Assembly (NCBI RefSeq): GCF_014805525.1
Contig: NZ_JACFSZ010000012.1
Location: 1 to 64,000 of the forward strand
DNA length: 64,000 nucleotides
DNA from: Rhabdothermincola sediminis
GTDB lineage: Bacteria > Actinomycetota > Acidimicrobiia > Acidimicrobiales > Acidimicrobilacustridaceae
Reading direction: 5' to 3'
In this document: positions 16,392-25,084 of the stretch, piece after piece
How the letters are laid out: each line of letters begins with the position of its first letter
How positions within the stretch are numbered: position 1 is the stretch's first letter
The notes under the pieces: model-generated
What the model was told of the DNA's origin: nothing
What the model saw: only the letters and a program-made list of their open reading frames with translations
Database searches by the model: none
Translations under genes and position numbers: made by a program

Positions 16392-17819
16392 TCAGCCCTT
16401 GACCACGCCGATCGGGCGTAGGCGCGCGACCCGCCGTGCGAGCCCCGCTTCTTCACAGACCCGGGCGACCTCGTCGACGTCTTTGTAGGCCGCCGGCGCT
16501 TCCTCGACGAGCCCCCGGCTGGACGCGGCCCGGACCGCCACCCCCCTGGCTTCGAGGTCCTGCCGGAGGCGGTCGGCGCGGGTCTGGCGGGCCGCGGCAT
16601 GCCGGCTCATGACCCGCCCCGCGCCATGGGCAGCGGAGTGGAACGCTCCACCGGTCTCCGAGCCGACCAGCACGTAGGAGACGGTACCCATCGAACCCGG
16701 GATCAAGACGGGTTGGCCGACCTGGCGGAGACCCGCGGGTAGTGCCTCATGGCCGGGAGGTAACGCCCGGGTCGCGCCCTTCCTGTGGACGCACAGACGC
16801 CGGGGCACGCCATCGATCTCGTGGGTCTCGATCTTGGCCAGGTTGTGCGAGACGTCGTAGAGGAGCTCGAGGCGCTCCGTGCCGGCGACCAGGCCGAACA
16901 CCTGACGGCAGGCATGCGTGAGGAGTTGGCGGTTGGCGCGGCCGTAGTTCGCCGCGGCCGCCATCGCCCCCAGGTACGCCACTCCCTCCGGCGAGCGGAC
17001 GGGCGCGCATGCGAGCTGGGGATCGGGGATCTCGATCCCGTAGCGATCCATCGCCGGTCGCATCGCCTTCACGTGGTCCGAGCAGATCTGGTGACCGAGG
17101 CCCCGGCTTCCGCAGTGGATCATCACCACGACACGGCCCTGTTCCAGGCCGAACGCCGATCCGGTCGTCGCATCGAAGAGCTCGTCGACCACCTGGACCT
17201 CGAGGAAGTGGTTACCCGATCCCAGACTGCCGACCTGCTGGAGCCCCCGCTCGAGGGCTCGCTCGCTCACACCGGCGACCGCCGCCCCTTCCAGCGTGCC
17301 GTGGTCTTCGCACCATTCGAGGTCCTCGGGTGTGCCGTACCCGCTCGCCACCGCGTACTCGGCGCCCCGTTCGAGGATCCGGTCCAGCTCCCGGGCGCCG
17401 ACCAGATGCCAGACCGCGCCCCGCCCCAGCCCGCGCGGGATGCGCCGGGACAGCTCGTCCATCAGCTGCGGCATCTTCGGTGCCAGCTCGCCGACCGTCA
17501 GGGGCGAGACGAGGAGGCGGACACCGCAGGAGATGTCGAAGCCCACGCCGCCCGGGGAGACCACGCCGCCGGCATCGATGTCGGTGGCGGCCACGCCACC
17601 GATGGGGAAGCCGTACCCCCAGTGCACGTCGGGCATGGCGTAGGAAGCCTCGACGATGCCGGGAAGGGTGGCCACGTTCGCGACCTGCTCGAGCGACCGG
17701 TCGTCACCGGCCACCGCCAGCAGCGCCTCGGAGGCGAACACGACGCCGGGAACTCGCATCGGGCCGCTCCGCGGGAGCCGGAAGCGGCAGGGCCCATCGG
17801 GGACGAGCTGCGCCGTCAC
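16392..17819 (-). CDS. rtcB: RtcB-family RNA ligase
   Basis: Joins RNA 2',3'-cyclic-phosphate or 3'-phosphate ends to 5'-OH ends using GTP and Mn2+, in tRNA splicing or RNA repair. It has 475 residues from a GTG start. Metal-binding and guanylylation motifs are visible: [15 protein letters not shown] (about 62-76), [12 protein letters not shown] (Cys98), [34 protein letters not shown], and [14 protein letters not shown] (about 395), whose His becomes guanylylated. It follows the FBPase gene by 12 bases and probably shares its transcript. Confidence 0.95.
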   Translation of the reverse strand: MTAQLVPDGPCRFRLPRSGPMRVPGVVFASEALLAVAGDDRSLEQVANVATLPGIVEASYAMPDVHWGYGFPIGGVAATDIDAGGVVSPGGVGFDISCGVRLLVSPLTVGELAPKMPQLMDELSRRIPRGLGRGAVWHLVGARELDRILERGAEYAVASGYGTPEDLEWCEDHGTLEGAAVAGVSERALERGLQQVGSLGSGNHFLEVQVVDELFDATTGSAFGLEQGRVVVMIHCGSRGLGHQICSDHVKAMRPAMDRYGIEIPDPQLACAPVRSPEGVAYLGAMAAAANYGRANRQLLTHACRQVFGLVAGTERLELLYDVSHNLAKIETHEIDGVPRRLCVHRKGATRALPPGHEALPAGLRQVGQPVLIPGSMGTVSYVLVGSETGGAFHSAAHGAGRVMSRHAAARQTRADRLRQDLEARGVAVRAASSRGLVEEAPAAYKDVDEVARVCEEAGLARRVARLRPIGVVKG

Positions 17820-17831
17820 GGCTCCCGCGGA

Positions 17832-18956
17832 TCAGCGCCGCATCACTCGTTGGTCGGCTGTCGGCGAGAGGATCGGTTGCCAACGATCGGCGAGGCGCTT
17901 CTCCAGCGCGGCCATCGTCGTGTACTCGAGCTCGTCGAGCGGCAGGCGATGGGGCTCGAAGGGGCCGTGCCGGCGGAACCAGTCCATCATGTCGTTCGCC
18001 TGTACCCGTGCCCGATCGAAGGCGGGGTCGTCGAAGAGGTCCCGCGGGCCCACGAGACGGCCGCCATGGACCTGGTAGCCGAGCGCCACCACCCGTGGGG
18101 GTCCGTCGAAGCGTGAGGGGTGCGCGTCGCTGGCTGCGACCGGCATCAGCGGTGCGTGGTGCGAGCCGCGCATGCAGCCGGCCACCCCGTACGCGAACGC
18201 GAACGGCTCGAGCACCTCGCCGACCGCGGGGAGGCCCGACTGGCAGCGCACGATCATGACCGGGTCGTCCTTGCCCACGTACTTGCCTGCGATGAGCGAC
18301 AGCCGTTGGGTGCTGGTCGCGGCGGCGGTCTCTCTGAGGGACTTCGAGATCACCCGGTGAACGACGTAGCGGGCAGGGGCGCCGATGAACATGAGCAGGT
18401 CGTACATCTCCGCCGGGCAGTCGAAGGTGAGCCGCTTGTCCTCGTACAGGTCGTACACCTCGAACAGGAAGCCCTCGTGCATCTTGGCGTCGATGACCAG
18501 CCCGGCAGAGTTGAACGGGTCGGCGAACATCTTGAACAGCGGGAGGTTCCACGCACCGGGCTCGGTCTTGTCGGCGAAGAAGCAGATCACCGGTTCGCTC
18601 GGCCGCTCCTCGAACTCGAGCTCCGCGTAGCCCGGTCCCATGCCCCGGAGGTTGCCGCTGAAGGCCTCCGAGAGCAGGTCCTGCCCCGCCCCGTAGAGGC
18701 CGAGGCGGGTGGCCACCGCCGTGGTCTGTGTGAAGACCTCCCACGCGAACTCGTGCACCGCGGGATCGTCGGCGGGACGGGCGTGCAGCATGACCAGCGC
18801 CAGATCGTCGCCGCAGGTGGCGACCTGACCGTCGAGCAGGAGGTCGCCGCGGGCCCCGTCGATCGCGCTCGCCGCCACCTCCACCATCTCGGGGTGGACG
18901 GCCGAGTGGCCGACGAACCCGCCCGTGTCCGCCTTGATGATGCTGAGCGTGGTCAT
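17832..18956 (-). CDS. fbp: Archaeal-type fructose-1,6-bisphosphate aldolase/phosphatase (class V)
   Basis: A bifunctional gluconeogenic enzyme making fructose 6-phosphate directly from triose phosphates; 374 residues, about the usual length. Markers are LSIIKADTGGFVGHSAVHPEM at the N-terminus, ATCGDDLALVM (metal ligands), GPGYAELEFEERPSEPVICFFADKTEPGAWNLP, and SLIAGKYVGKDDPVMIVR, where the Schiff-base Lys region lies. AGCMRGSHHAPLMPV near residue 285 is also characteristic. AGAGGAGG gives a strong start. The family is found in archaea and deep-branching, often thermophilic, bacteria, so its presence is informative about lineage. It is followed closely by rtcB. Confidence 0.92.
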   Translation of the reverse strand: MTTLSIIKADTGGFVGHSAVHPEMVEVAASAIDGARGDLLLDGQVATCGDDLALVMLHARPADDPAVHEFAWEVFTQTTAVATRLGLYGAGQDLLSEAFSGNLRGMGPGYAELEFEERPSEPVICFFADKTEPGAWNLPLFKMFADPFNSAGLVIDAKMHEGFLFEVYDLYEDKRLTFDCPAEMYDLLMFIGAPARYVVHRVISKSLRETAAATSTQRLSLIAGKYVGKDDPVMIVRCQSGLPAVGEVLEPFAFAYGVAGCMRGSHHAPLMPVAASDAHPSRFDGPPRVVALGYQVHGGRLVGPRDLFDDPAFDRARVQANDMMDWFRRHGPFEPHRLPLDELEYTTMAALEKRLADRWQPILSPTADQRVMRR

Positions 18957-19106
18957 GCCCTACCTCCTCTGCGCTTCGTACCCATGCTGGGGGGAGTCGT
19001 TCTCCCGGAACAAGGGGCGAAGGTCCCCGCCGAGCCGGGTGACCTCCGGATCGGCGCCACTGCCGGTCATGCCGCCCCGCCCGAACGGAGGCCGGTACGG
19101 CAGGGA

Positions 19107-20495
19107 TCAGTCGAGGCGGACCCACTCGAGCTGGCGCGGCGCGACGGCGGTCCAGCCGTGGTCGCCCGCCAGCCGGTCGGCGAGCGTGGCGCTCGCTCGG
19201 GGCTCCCCGTGCACGACGTAGGCCGTCTCGGGCGGGGGCGCGGCGGTGAGCCAGGTCACCAGCTCGTCGGCGTCCGCGTGCACGGAGAACGCGTCGACGA
19301 CGAGCACCTTTGCGCGCACCGGCACGTAGCGCCCCAGCATCTTGATCGCGGGCGCGCCGGCGGCGAGCCGCTCGCCTCGGGTGCCCGCGGCCTGGAAGCC
19401 GACGAGGATCACCGCGTTCCGTGGATCGGGCAGGCACCTCGCCAAGTGGTGCAGCACCCGCCCACCGGTGGCCATGCCCGAGGCGGAGATGATGATCGAG
19501 GGGTAGGTCAGCTCGTTCAGGGCGATGGACTCCTCCGGGGTGTGGGCCTCGTGCAGGTCGCCGGCGTCGAAGGGATCACCGTCGCCGAACCCGGGCCGGA
19601 GCTGGGGGTCCTCCGCCGCGACGGCCTTGCGGTACACGTCCAGGACGGCGAGGGCCATCGGGCTGTCGGCGTAGACCGGCAACCGGGGGATGCGGCCCTC
19701 GGCCAGGAGGCGTCGCAGCACCAACAGCACGACCTCCGTGCGGTCGACCGCGAACGCCGGGATGATCACCGTGCCCCCTCGCTCGGCGGTCCGGGTGATC
19801 ACCCGGGCCATCCGGTCCAGGCTCACCTGCTGGTCGTCGTGCCGGCGGTCGCCGTAGGTCGACTCGACCACGACGACATCGGTCGCCTCCCGGGGCGCGG
19901 GGCCACGCAGGAGCGGGTGGGAGTCCCGTCCGAGGTCACCGCTGAAGAGGATCGTGCGGTCGCGGTCGGTGAGGCTGAGCGTGACCGTGGCCGAGCCGAG
20001 GATGTGGCCGGCGGGTCGCATCCGCACCGTGGCACCGGGACCGGCAGAAGCGAGGGTGTGGAACTCGAGGGGGGTGAAGCGGGACAGGGCCTGCTCCGCG
20101 TCGTCGCTGGTGTACAGCGGCTGGGCAGGATGGTGCTTGGAGAAGCCCTTTCGGTTGGCGTAGGAGGCCTCCTCCTCCTGCAGGCGAGCCGCGTCGCGAA
20201 GGACGATGCCGGCGAGCTCGATCGTCGCGGGGGTGGCGAGGATCGGCCCCCGGAAGCCGTCGCGCACCAGTGCCGGGAGGTAGCCGAGGTGGTCGACATG
20301 GGCGTGGGTGATCGCCACCGCGTCGATGCTCGCCGGGTCGGCGGCGAAGGGCGCCCAGTTCAGGAGTCGGAGCCGCTTCAGGCCCTGGAAGAGCCCGCAG
20401 TCGACCAGCACCCGCCCGGGCTCGGTCTCGACCAGGAAGCGGCTGCCGGTGACGGTTCCTGCTCCGCCGAGGAAGCGGAGTCGGGGAGCGGCCAT
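19107..20495 (-). CDS. Metallo-beta-lactamase/beta-CASP RNA-processing nuclease
   Basis: This 462-residue, YsgA/CPSF73-like exonuclease or endonuclease acts on RNA. The zinc site is the HAHVDH motif (about residue 64) with GHILGSA, SGDLGR and the C-terminal FSVHADADEL; the beta-CASP insert holds VVVVESTYGDR, IIPAFAVDRT and SASGMATGGRVLHHL. It is the same kind of protein as bacterial RNA-specific beta-CASP enzymes in the MBL-fold family. Location beside fbp, rtcB and archease hints at an RNA maintenance cluster. The 150 bases between it and fbp show no clear signal. Confidence 0.9.
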   Translation of the reverse strand: MAAPRLRFLGGAGTVTGSRFLVETEPGRVLVDCGLFQGLKRLRLLNWAPFAADPASIDAVAITHAHVDHLGYLPALVRDGFRGPILATPATIELAGIVLRDAARLQEEEASYANRKGFSKHHPAQPLYTSDDAEQALSRFTPLEFHTLASAGPGATVRMRPAGHILGSATVTLSLTDRDRTILFSGDLGRDSHPLLRGPAPREATDVVVVESTYGDRRHDDQQVSLDRMARVITRTAERGGTVIIPAFAVDRTEVVLLVLRRLLAEGRIPRLPVYADSPMALAVLDVYRKAVAAEDPQLRPGFGDGDPFDAGDLHEAHTPEESIALNELTYPSIIISASGMATGGRVLHHLARCLPDPRNAVILVGFQAAGTRGERLAAGAPAIKMLGRYVPVRAKVLVVDAFSVHADADELVTWLTAAPPPETAYVVHGEPRASATLADRLAGDHGWTAVAPRQLEWVRLD

Positions 20496-20541
20496 CGCGG
20501 GATCGTAGGCCGGCCCGCCCGCGGGTACGGGACGCCACGGC

Positions 20542-21168
20542 TCAACCGGTGGCGCCCGGCTTGTAGAGGTCGCGGGTGATCTCCGAGACGAGCTCGGTGC
20601 GTGGGGTGGACTCGACGGTGCCGGCGCGGGCGATCTCCGCGACGGCGGGGACGGGCTCGGGGTCGGAGAAGAAGCGGGGGTCGGCGTGGTCCGCGGGGCG
20701 CCCGGTGGCGTCCAGGGTCCACCAGGAGGCTTCGAGCGCGATGCCGTTGGGGTCGGTGAAGTAGATCGACCGCATGATGCCGTGATCGATGACGTCGGTC
20801 ACCTCGCAGCCGTGGGCCTCGAGGCGGTCGCGCAAACGGTGCAGGGCGTCTTCGTCGGCCAGCCCCAGGGACAAGTGGTCGAACTGCGACGCCTGGGGGA
20901 ACGGCACCCCCGCGGGTTTGGCGTAGCGTTCCACGGGCTGGTCCCGGTACTCAAAGAACGCCACCGTCGACCCGGGGGCGACCTCGAAGAAGTAGTGGCG
21001 GAAGGCATCGGTCGCGAGGGTCACCACGAGCCGCGCACCCAGCACACCGTGCCAGAAGCGGGTGGTGGCGTCCATGTCGGTGGTGACCAGGGCGAGGTGG
21101 TGGATCCCACGCCAGATGGGCGTGGAGGAATCACGGGAGGTTGGGCCGGAGCCGGAGGAGCTGCTCAT
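20542..21168 (-). CDS. VOC-family (glyoxalase/dioxygenase-like) protein
   Basis: This 208-residue metalloprotein has two beta-alpha-beta modules. WRGIHHLALVTTDMDATTRFWHGVLGARLV gives the first metal His, FDHLSLGLADEDALHRL the second, and IYFTDPNGIALEASWWT the Glu ligand. The ring-cleaving dioxygenase or glyoxalase substrate cannot be told. The tail after residue 160 is extended. It precedes the beta-CASP gene by 46 bases on the same strand and diverges from the diguanylate cyclase. Confidence 0.83.
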   Translation of the reverse strand: MSSSSGSGPTSRDSSTPIWRGIHHLALVTTDMDATTRFWHGVLGARLVVTLATDAFRHYFFEVAPGSTVAFFEYRDQPVERYAKPAGVPFPQASQFDHLSLGLADEDALHRLRDRLEAHGCEVTDVIDHGIMRSIYFTDPNGIALEASWWTLDATGRPADHADPRFFSDPEPVPAVAEIARAGTVESTPRTELVSEITRDLYKPGATG

Positions 21169-21246
21169 GCTGCCAGCGTAGAGACAGCTCCCACCGATCG
21201 GCTCGGCCGGGGTTCACCGCGGTCCGGCGCGTGCCGATAGAGCGGT

Positions 21247-22452
21247 GTGGCGGATGGCGCGAAGCCAGAGGAAGGCGACCTCTCGGGCCTCGTCGCGGCG
21301 GTGCTGGTGCTCTACGTGGAGCGCGCGCTGGGCCCCGACGGCGTCAAGCAGGTGATGGATCGGGTCGGCGCCGAGCTGGTCCTGGAGGTGGTGGAGAACT
21401 GGGAGGAATGGGTCGAGGTAGAAGTGGTCTTGGCGATCGCCATCGCGGTGGCGGAGCTGTGCCACGAGCCCGACATCGGCCGACGGACGGGTGAGGAGCT
21501 GTTCCGGGTGCTCCAGGAGCGGGGGCTGCTCCTGGTGCCCAACCACGTGCCGCTGGCCGAGCTCATCGAGGCCGTGGTGGCCAGCGTGAACACCGCCAGT
21601 GACCTGCGGTCGGCCAACGTGATCGAGTGCGGTGAGCACGAGGCGAAGGTGCTGGTGATCACGACGGAGAAGGGCCGGACACGGTTCTTCTGCCGCCTGC
21701 TCAGCGGGGTCTACGCCCTGATCCCGAGCCTGCGGGGGATGTCGGGCACCGTGGTCGAGACCAGCTGCGTGAACCGTGGCGACGAGGCTTGTCTCTTCCA
21801 GCTGCGCTGGCGGTCGCGAGCGTTCCCGGGTACCGAGCTCGATCCCTGGCACGAGCGGGTCAAGCGCCTGCAGGAATGGGCCTGGGAGCTGGCGGCGGAG
21901 AGCCGGGATCACGCCCCGGTGGCGCTGGAGGCCGCGGCACTCCTGGAGGAGATCCAGCGCCAGACCCTCACTGATCCCCTCACGGGTGCGGGCAACCGGG
22001 CGGCGTTGGAGCGCCGGGTGCAGCTCGAGCAGGACCGCCGGGGGTGTCTCGACGGGCTCACCTTGCTGTTCGTCGACCTCGACGGGTTCAAGGCCATCAA
22101 CGACACCTGGGGCCACGCAGTCGGCGACCAGCTGCTCGTGCAGCTCACCGCCCGGCTCAAGGCGGCGGTGCGGGGCACGGACCTGGTCGTGCGGCTCGGT
22201 GGCGACGAGTTCGTCGTGCTGTTCCCGCACATCCCCCGCGGCGAGGTCGTCGATCGGCTGGTGCGCAAGGTCTTGGCGGTGTTCGAGGACCCGTACCTCG
22301 TCGGGGCCGAGCTGCTGTCGCTGAGCGGCAGCGTGGGCATCTCACGGGCTCCCGATCACGGGGCCTCGCTGCCGGCGTTGCTGCATCACGCGGACCACGC
22401 GATGTACCGGGTCAAGCGGGCACGCAAGGGCGCGGAGGGCCTCCGGAGCTGA
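21247..22452 (+). CDS. Diguanylate cyclase with N-terminal V4R/haem-NO-like sensor
   Basis: This 401-residue protein makes c-di-GMP. Residues about 15-180 resemble the fold shared by V4R and haem-NO-binding-associated domains, ending in the hallmark VVETSCVNRGDEACLFQL (C-X7-C). This may bind a small ligand or metal. A short helix follows, then the GGDEF domain (about 235-395): TDPLTGAGNRAAL, FVDLDGFKAINDTWGHAVGDQ and RLGGDEFVVLF. RGTD five residues before GGDEF is an RxxD inhibitory site. The cyclase is therefore predicted active with product feedback. The start is GTG 21247. Its last 111 bases overlap, convergently, the 3' end of the next gene. Confidence 0.87.
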   Translation: MADGAKPEEGDLSGLVAAVLVLYVERALGPDGVKQVMDRVGAELVLEVVENWEEWVEVEVVLAIAIAVAELCHEPDIGRRTGEELFRVLQERGLLLVPNHVPLAELIEAVVASVNTASDLRSANVIECGEHEAKVLVITTEKGRTRFFCRLLSGVYALIPSLRGMSGTVVETSCVNRGDEACLFQLRWRSRAFPGTELDPWHERVKRLQEWAWELAAESRDHAPVALEAAALLEEIQRQTLTDPLTGAGNRAALERRVQLEQDRRGCLDGLTLLFVDLDGFKAINDTWGHAVGDQLLVQLTARLKAAVRGTDLVVRLGGDEFVVLFPHIPRGEVVDRLVRKVLAVFEDPYLVGAELLSLSGSVGISRAPDHGASLPALLHHADHAMYRVKRARKGAEGLRS

Positions 22453-25008
22453 CAGCAGCCGGGTCCCCGCCCGCCAGGCGCGGGCGACGCCCCCTTCCAC
22501 CGCCCTCACGGCGAGCCACGCGGCCATACCGGCGAGCACGGTCAGCAACGTCACCGGCAGAGCCGGCAGGTGCCGGTCGAGCACGGGGTACACCTGCCAG
22601 TGCACGAGGTAGACGTACATCGACGAGGCGGCCAGCGCCGCGAGCAACCGGCCGGCCAGGCGAGGTACCCGCACCGAACCGACCCACAGCACGGCCAGGA
22701 TGCCGGCGGTCACGACGGCGTTGCGAGAGGGCTCGGCGAAGAACGTCGGGACCGCGAGCACGGCCAGCACGCTCACGAGTGCCTTCTGGTGGGCGGTCGT
22801 GGACCGGTGCACCAGCCATCCCAGCGCGAACAGCCACAGCACCGAGTGGGTCCGGTAGATGTCGTTCGCCGGATCGCCCATCGGGACGTGCCGGAGCGCG
22901 AGCGCTCCGAACAGCACCGCCAGGGCGAACCGGAACGGGTGACGGCGCTCGAGCCGCCGCACCCCCGGGACCGCGAACACCACCGCGACCAAGAGGAGGA
23001 CCTGGACCAGCACCTCCATGAACCAGTACCAGTACCGCCACACCCCGTCGGCCAGGTAGTTGTTGGCCAGCAGGACGTTCGCCACCGTGTAGCGGTCGGA
23101 GGCGAGGTGGAGCAGACCGACGTAGGCCATGGTGGGCACGGCGATCCGCCCGATCGTGGCGAACGCTCGACGGAGGTGGTGTCGCTGGTCGGCGGACGTC
23201 AACTGGAACCGGGCGAAGTTGAACCCCGCGATGGCCAGCAGGAGATGGGCCCCGCCGAGCAGGTCGAACAGGCCGACGTGGGTGCCGACCACGCCCACGA
23301 TGGCCAGCGCCCGCAGCGCGACGCTGGTCTCCATTTGCGAGCCTGCTGGCCGGCGGCGGGGTTCGAGGCGGTTCAGCTCGCCGATGGGCATCACGTGCCA
23401 GCCCTCGGGGAGGTACCCGAGGGCTTCTTCGATGCGGACGGACATCTCGACGTAAGAGAGCGAATCCCCGCCCAGATCCGCGAAGGTGTCGGCGTCGGTG
23501 GCGACCTCGCACCCGAGCACCCGGGCGAACTCGTCGTTCAGGGGCTTCGCTCGAGAGGCACAGGAGGGCAGGTCGCGGGGCGGGCCGGCTGGAAGCGGTC
23601 CGTCGGGGACTAGAGGGAACCAGGAGGCCACGGTGGCGTAGTCGGGCTTGCCGGTGGCCAGCCGGGGCAGCGCGCCGACCAGCCGCACCTGCACCGCGGC
23701 AGGGGGCAGGCCGAAGCAGCGGGCCACGAGCCGGCTGGCGGTCGCGCCGGCCCCGGGCTCGGAGCCGGCGACCGCCAGCAGCAGCCGCTGATCGTCACCG
23801 GTGCACAGGGCAGTGTGACCCTGCTCGGCGAGCACCTGCTCGACCCGGTCGAGATCGATCCGCAGGCCGAAGGGCTTCACGAAGCGTCGTGCCCGCCCGG
23901 TGATCTCGTAGAGCCCGTCCGCGTTGCGCCGGCCCAGATCGCCGGTGCGGAGCACCTCGACGGTACGGCCGAGCGCCAGGTCGCTCGGTGACCCGGCGTA
24001 GCCGAGCATCACGTTCGGCCCCCGGTAGACCAGCTCGCCCTCGCCGGCGGGTAGCCCGTCGACTGGCTCGATCTCCAGCGATCCACCCGGGACGGGCACG
24101 CCGATCGAGCCCGGATGGCTGGCCGCGAGGTGGGGTGGGAGGTAGGCGATGCGGGCCGTGGCCTCGGTCTGGCCGTACATGACGTAGAAGTCCCAGCCCC
24201 GGCGGCGACCGAGCTGCGCATACCGTCTCACCCGCTCGGGGGACAGGCGGCCGCCGGCCTGGGTGACGTAGCGCAGGTGCGGGAGATCCATCTCCTCGAA
24301 ACGGACCCGGTCAAGCAGATCGAAGGTGTGGGGCACCCCGGCGAAGCTCGTGGCCTGCTCCCGGCGGAACGCGTCCCAGAAGCAGGTGTCGACCACCGAG
24401 AGACCGGTCACGAGCAGGCTGGCTCCCTGGCTGAGGTGGCTGCTGATCACCGAGAGGCCGTAGCAGTAGGCCATCGGCAACGTCGTGGCCGCGCGGTCGC
24501 GCTCGGTCAGCCCCAGGTACTCGGCGATGGCCACGGCGTTGGACTGCAGGTTCGCCTGCGACAGGCGGACGAGCTTCGGCGAGCCGGTCGAGCCGGAGGT
24601 GCTGAGGATCACTGCGAGATCGGGGTGCAGATCGTGGCGGGTCCCCTCCCGGCGTTCGTCGACCCACCAGCCCTCCTGGCCCGCCGAGAGCACCACATCG
24701 GGGTCGTAGTGCGTGGTCAGGCGCGCGGTGAACGGCGAGCCAGCCGGGGTGACCAGCACCGGGTGGCCGGCGGCCAAGCAGGCGAGGTAGGCGACGATGG
24801 AGTCGAGGTCGTTGCCGGCTTCGAGTAGCACCAGCCGGCGCACGGGACCGAGGCGGTCGGCGAGCTCCTGGCTGCGGCGGCCCAGCTCGGCGTAGGTGAG
24901 GGTCCGGCCCTCCGGGGTGACCAGCGCGAGGCGACCGCCGTGGCGGCCCAGGTCCGCGGCGAAGGGTGTGGGCGTGGCCCGGTACCGTTCACGAGTGGCG
25001 ACCGTCAT
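22342..25008 (-). CDS. Adenylation-carrier-acyltransferase-3 fusion protein (Dlt-like, iron-box controlled)
   Basis: This 888-residue, three-part protein starts with an adenylation domain (1-460): P-loop STSGSTGSPK (136-145), YGQTE (278-282), RTGDLGRR (about 355) and catalytic Lys454 in ATGKPDY. A carrier domain (about 485-550) has the phosphopantetheine Ser516 in FADLGGDSLSY. From about 560 there is a polytopic membrane region of the acyltransferase-3 family with the R-X10-H signature, Arg566 and His577 (ALRALAIVGVVGTH). The logic is activation of an acyl or aminoacyl group, loading on the arm, then transfer to or across the membrane, which parallels DltA-DltC-DltB in one chain. The substrate is unknown; a siderophore or envelope-modifying role is inference. 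A downstream GGDEF gene overlaps its end. Confidence 0.85.
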   Translation of the reverse strand: MTVATRERYRATPTPFAADLGRHGGRLALVTPEGRTLTYAELGRRSQELADRLGPVRRLVLLEAGNDLDSIVAYLACLAAGHPVLVTPAGSPFTARLTTHYDPDVVLSAGQEGWWVDERREGTRHDLHPDLAVILSTSGSTGSPKLVRLSQANLQSNAVAIAEYLGLTERDRAATTLPMAYCYGLSVISSHLSQGASLLVTGLSVVDTCFWDAFRREQATSFAGVPHTFDLLDRVRFEEMDLPHLRYVTQAGGRLSPERVRRYAQLGRRRGWDFYVMYGQTEATARIAYLPPHLAASHPGSIGVPVPGGSLEIEPVDGLPAGEGELVYRGPNVMLGYAGSPSDLALGRTVEVLRTGDLGRRNADGLYEITGRARRFVKPFGLRIDLDRVEQVLAEQGHTALCTGDDQRLLLAVAGSEPGAGATASRLVARCFGLPPAAVQVRLVGALPRLATGKPDYATVASWFPLVPDGPLPAGPPRDLPSCASRAKPLNDEFARVLGCEVATDADTFADLGGDSLSYVEMSVRIEEALGYLPEGWHVMPIGELNRLEPRRRPAGSQMETSVALRALAIVGVVGTHVGLFDLLGGAHLLLAIAGFNFARFQLTSADQRHHLRRAFATIGRIAVPTMAYVGLLHLASDRYTVANVLLANNYLADGVWRYWYWFMEVLVQVLLLVAVVFAVPGVRRLERRHPFRFALAVLFGALALRHVPMGDPANDIYRTHSVLWLFALGWLVHRSTTAHQKALVSVLAVLAVPTFFAEPSRNAVVTAGILAVLWVGSVRVPRLAGRLLAALAASSMYVYLVHWQVYPVLDRHLPALPVTLLTVLAGMAAWLAVRAVEGGVARAWRAGTRLLSAPEALRALACPLDPVHRVVRVMQQRRQRGPVIGSP

Positions 25009-25009
25009 G

Positions 25010-25028
25010 TTAGGTCAGCCTAATACAA
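25010..25028 (-). promoter_or_regulatory. Iron box (DtxR/IdeR-type operator)
   Basis: TTAGGTCAGCCTAATACAA agrees with the IdeR 19-mer TWAGGTWAGSCTWACCTWA at 15 of 19 positions by my count. Its core is a perfect TTAGG-N4-CCTAA inverted repeat (25010-25023). It ends one base before the start codon of the adenylation-AT3 gene. Binding of iron-loaded repressor would shut that gene off when iron is sufficient. Confidence 0.78.
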
Positions 25029-25084
25029 GAGTAGAGGGTGCCCGAAATGTCGGGTCGGGACCTGCGGCCGGCCCGTCGTGGCCC

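Noticed and set aside
18120-20579. An 819-codon plus-strand open frame
   Set aside because: It is antisense to the FBPase and beta-CASP genes, is His/Arg/Gly-rich without motifs, and reflects high GC.
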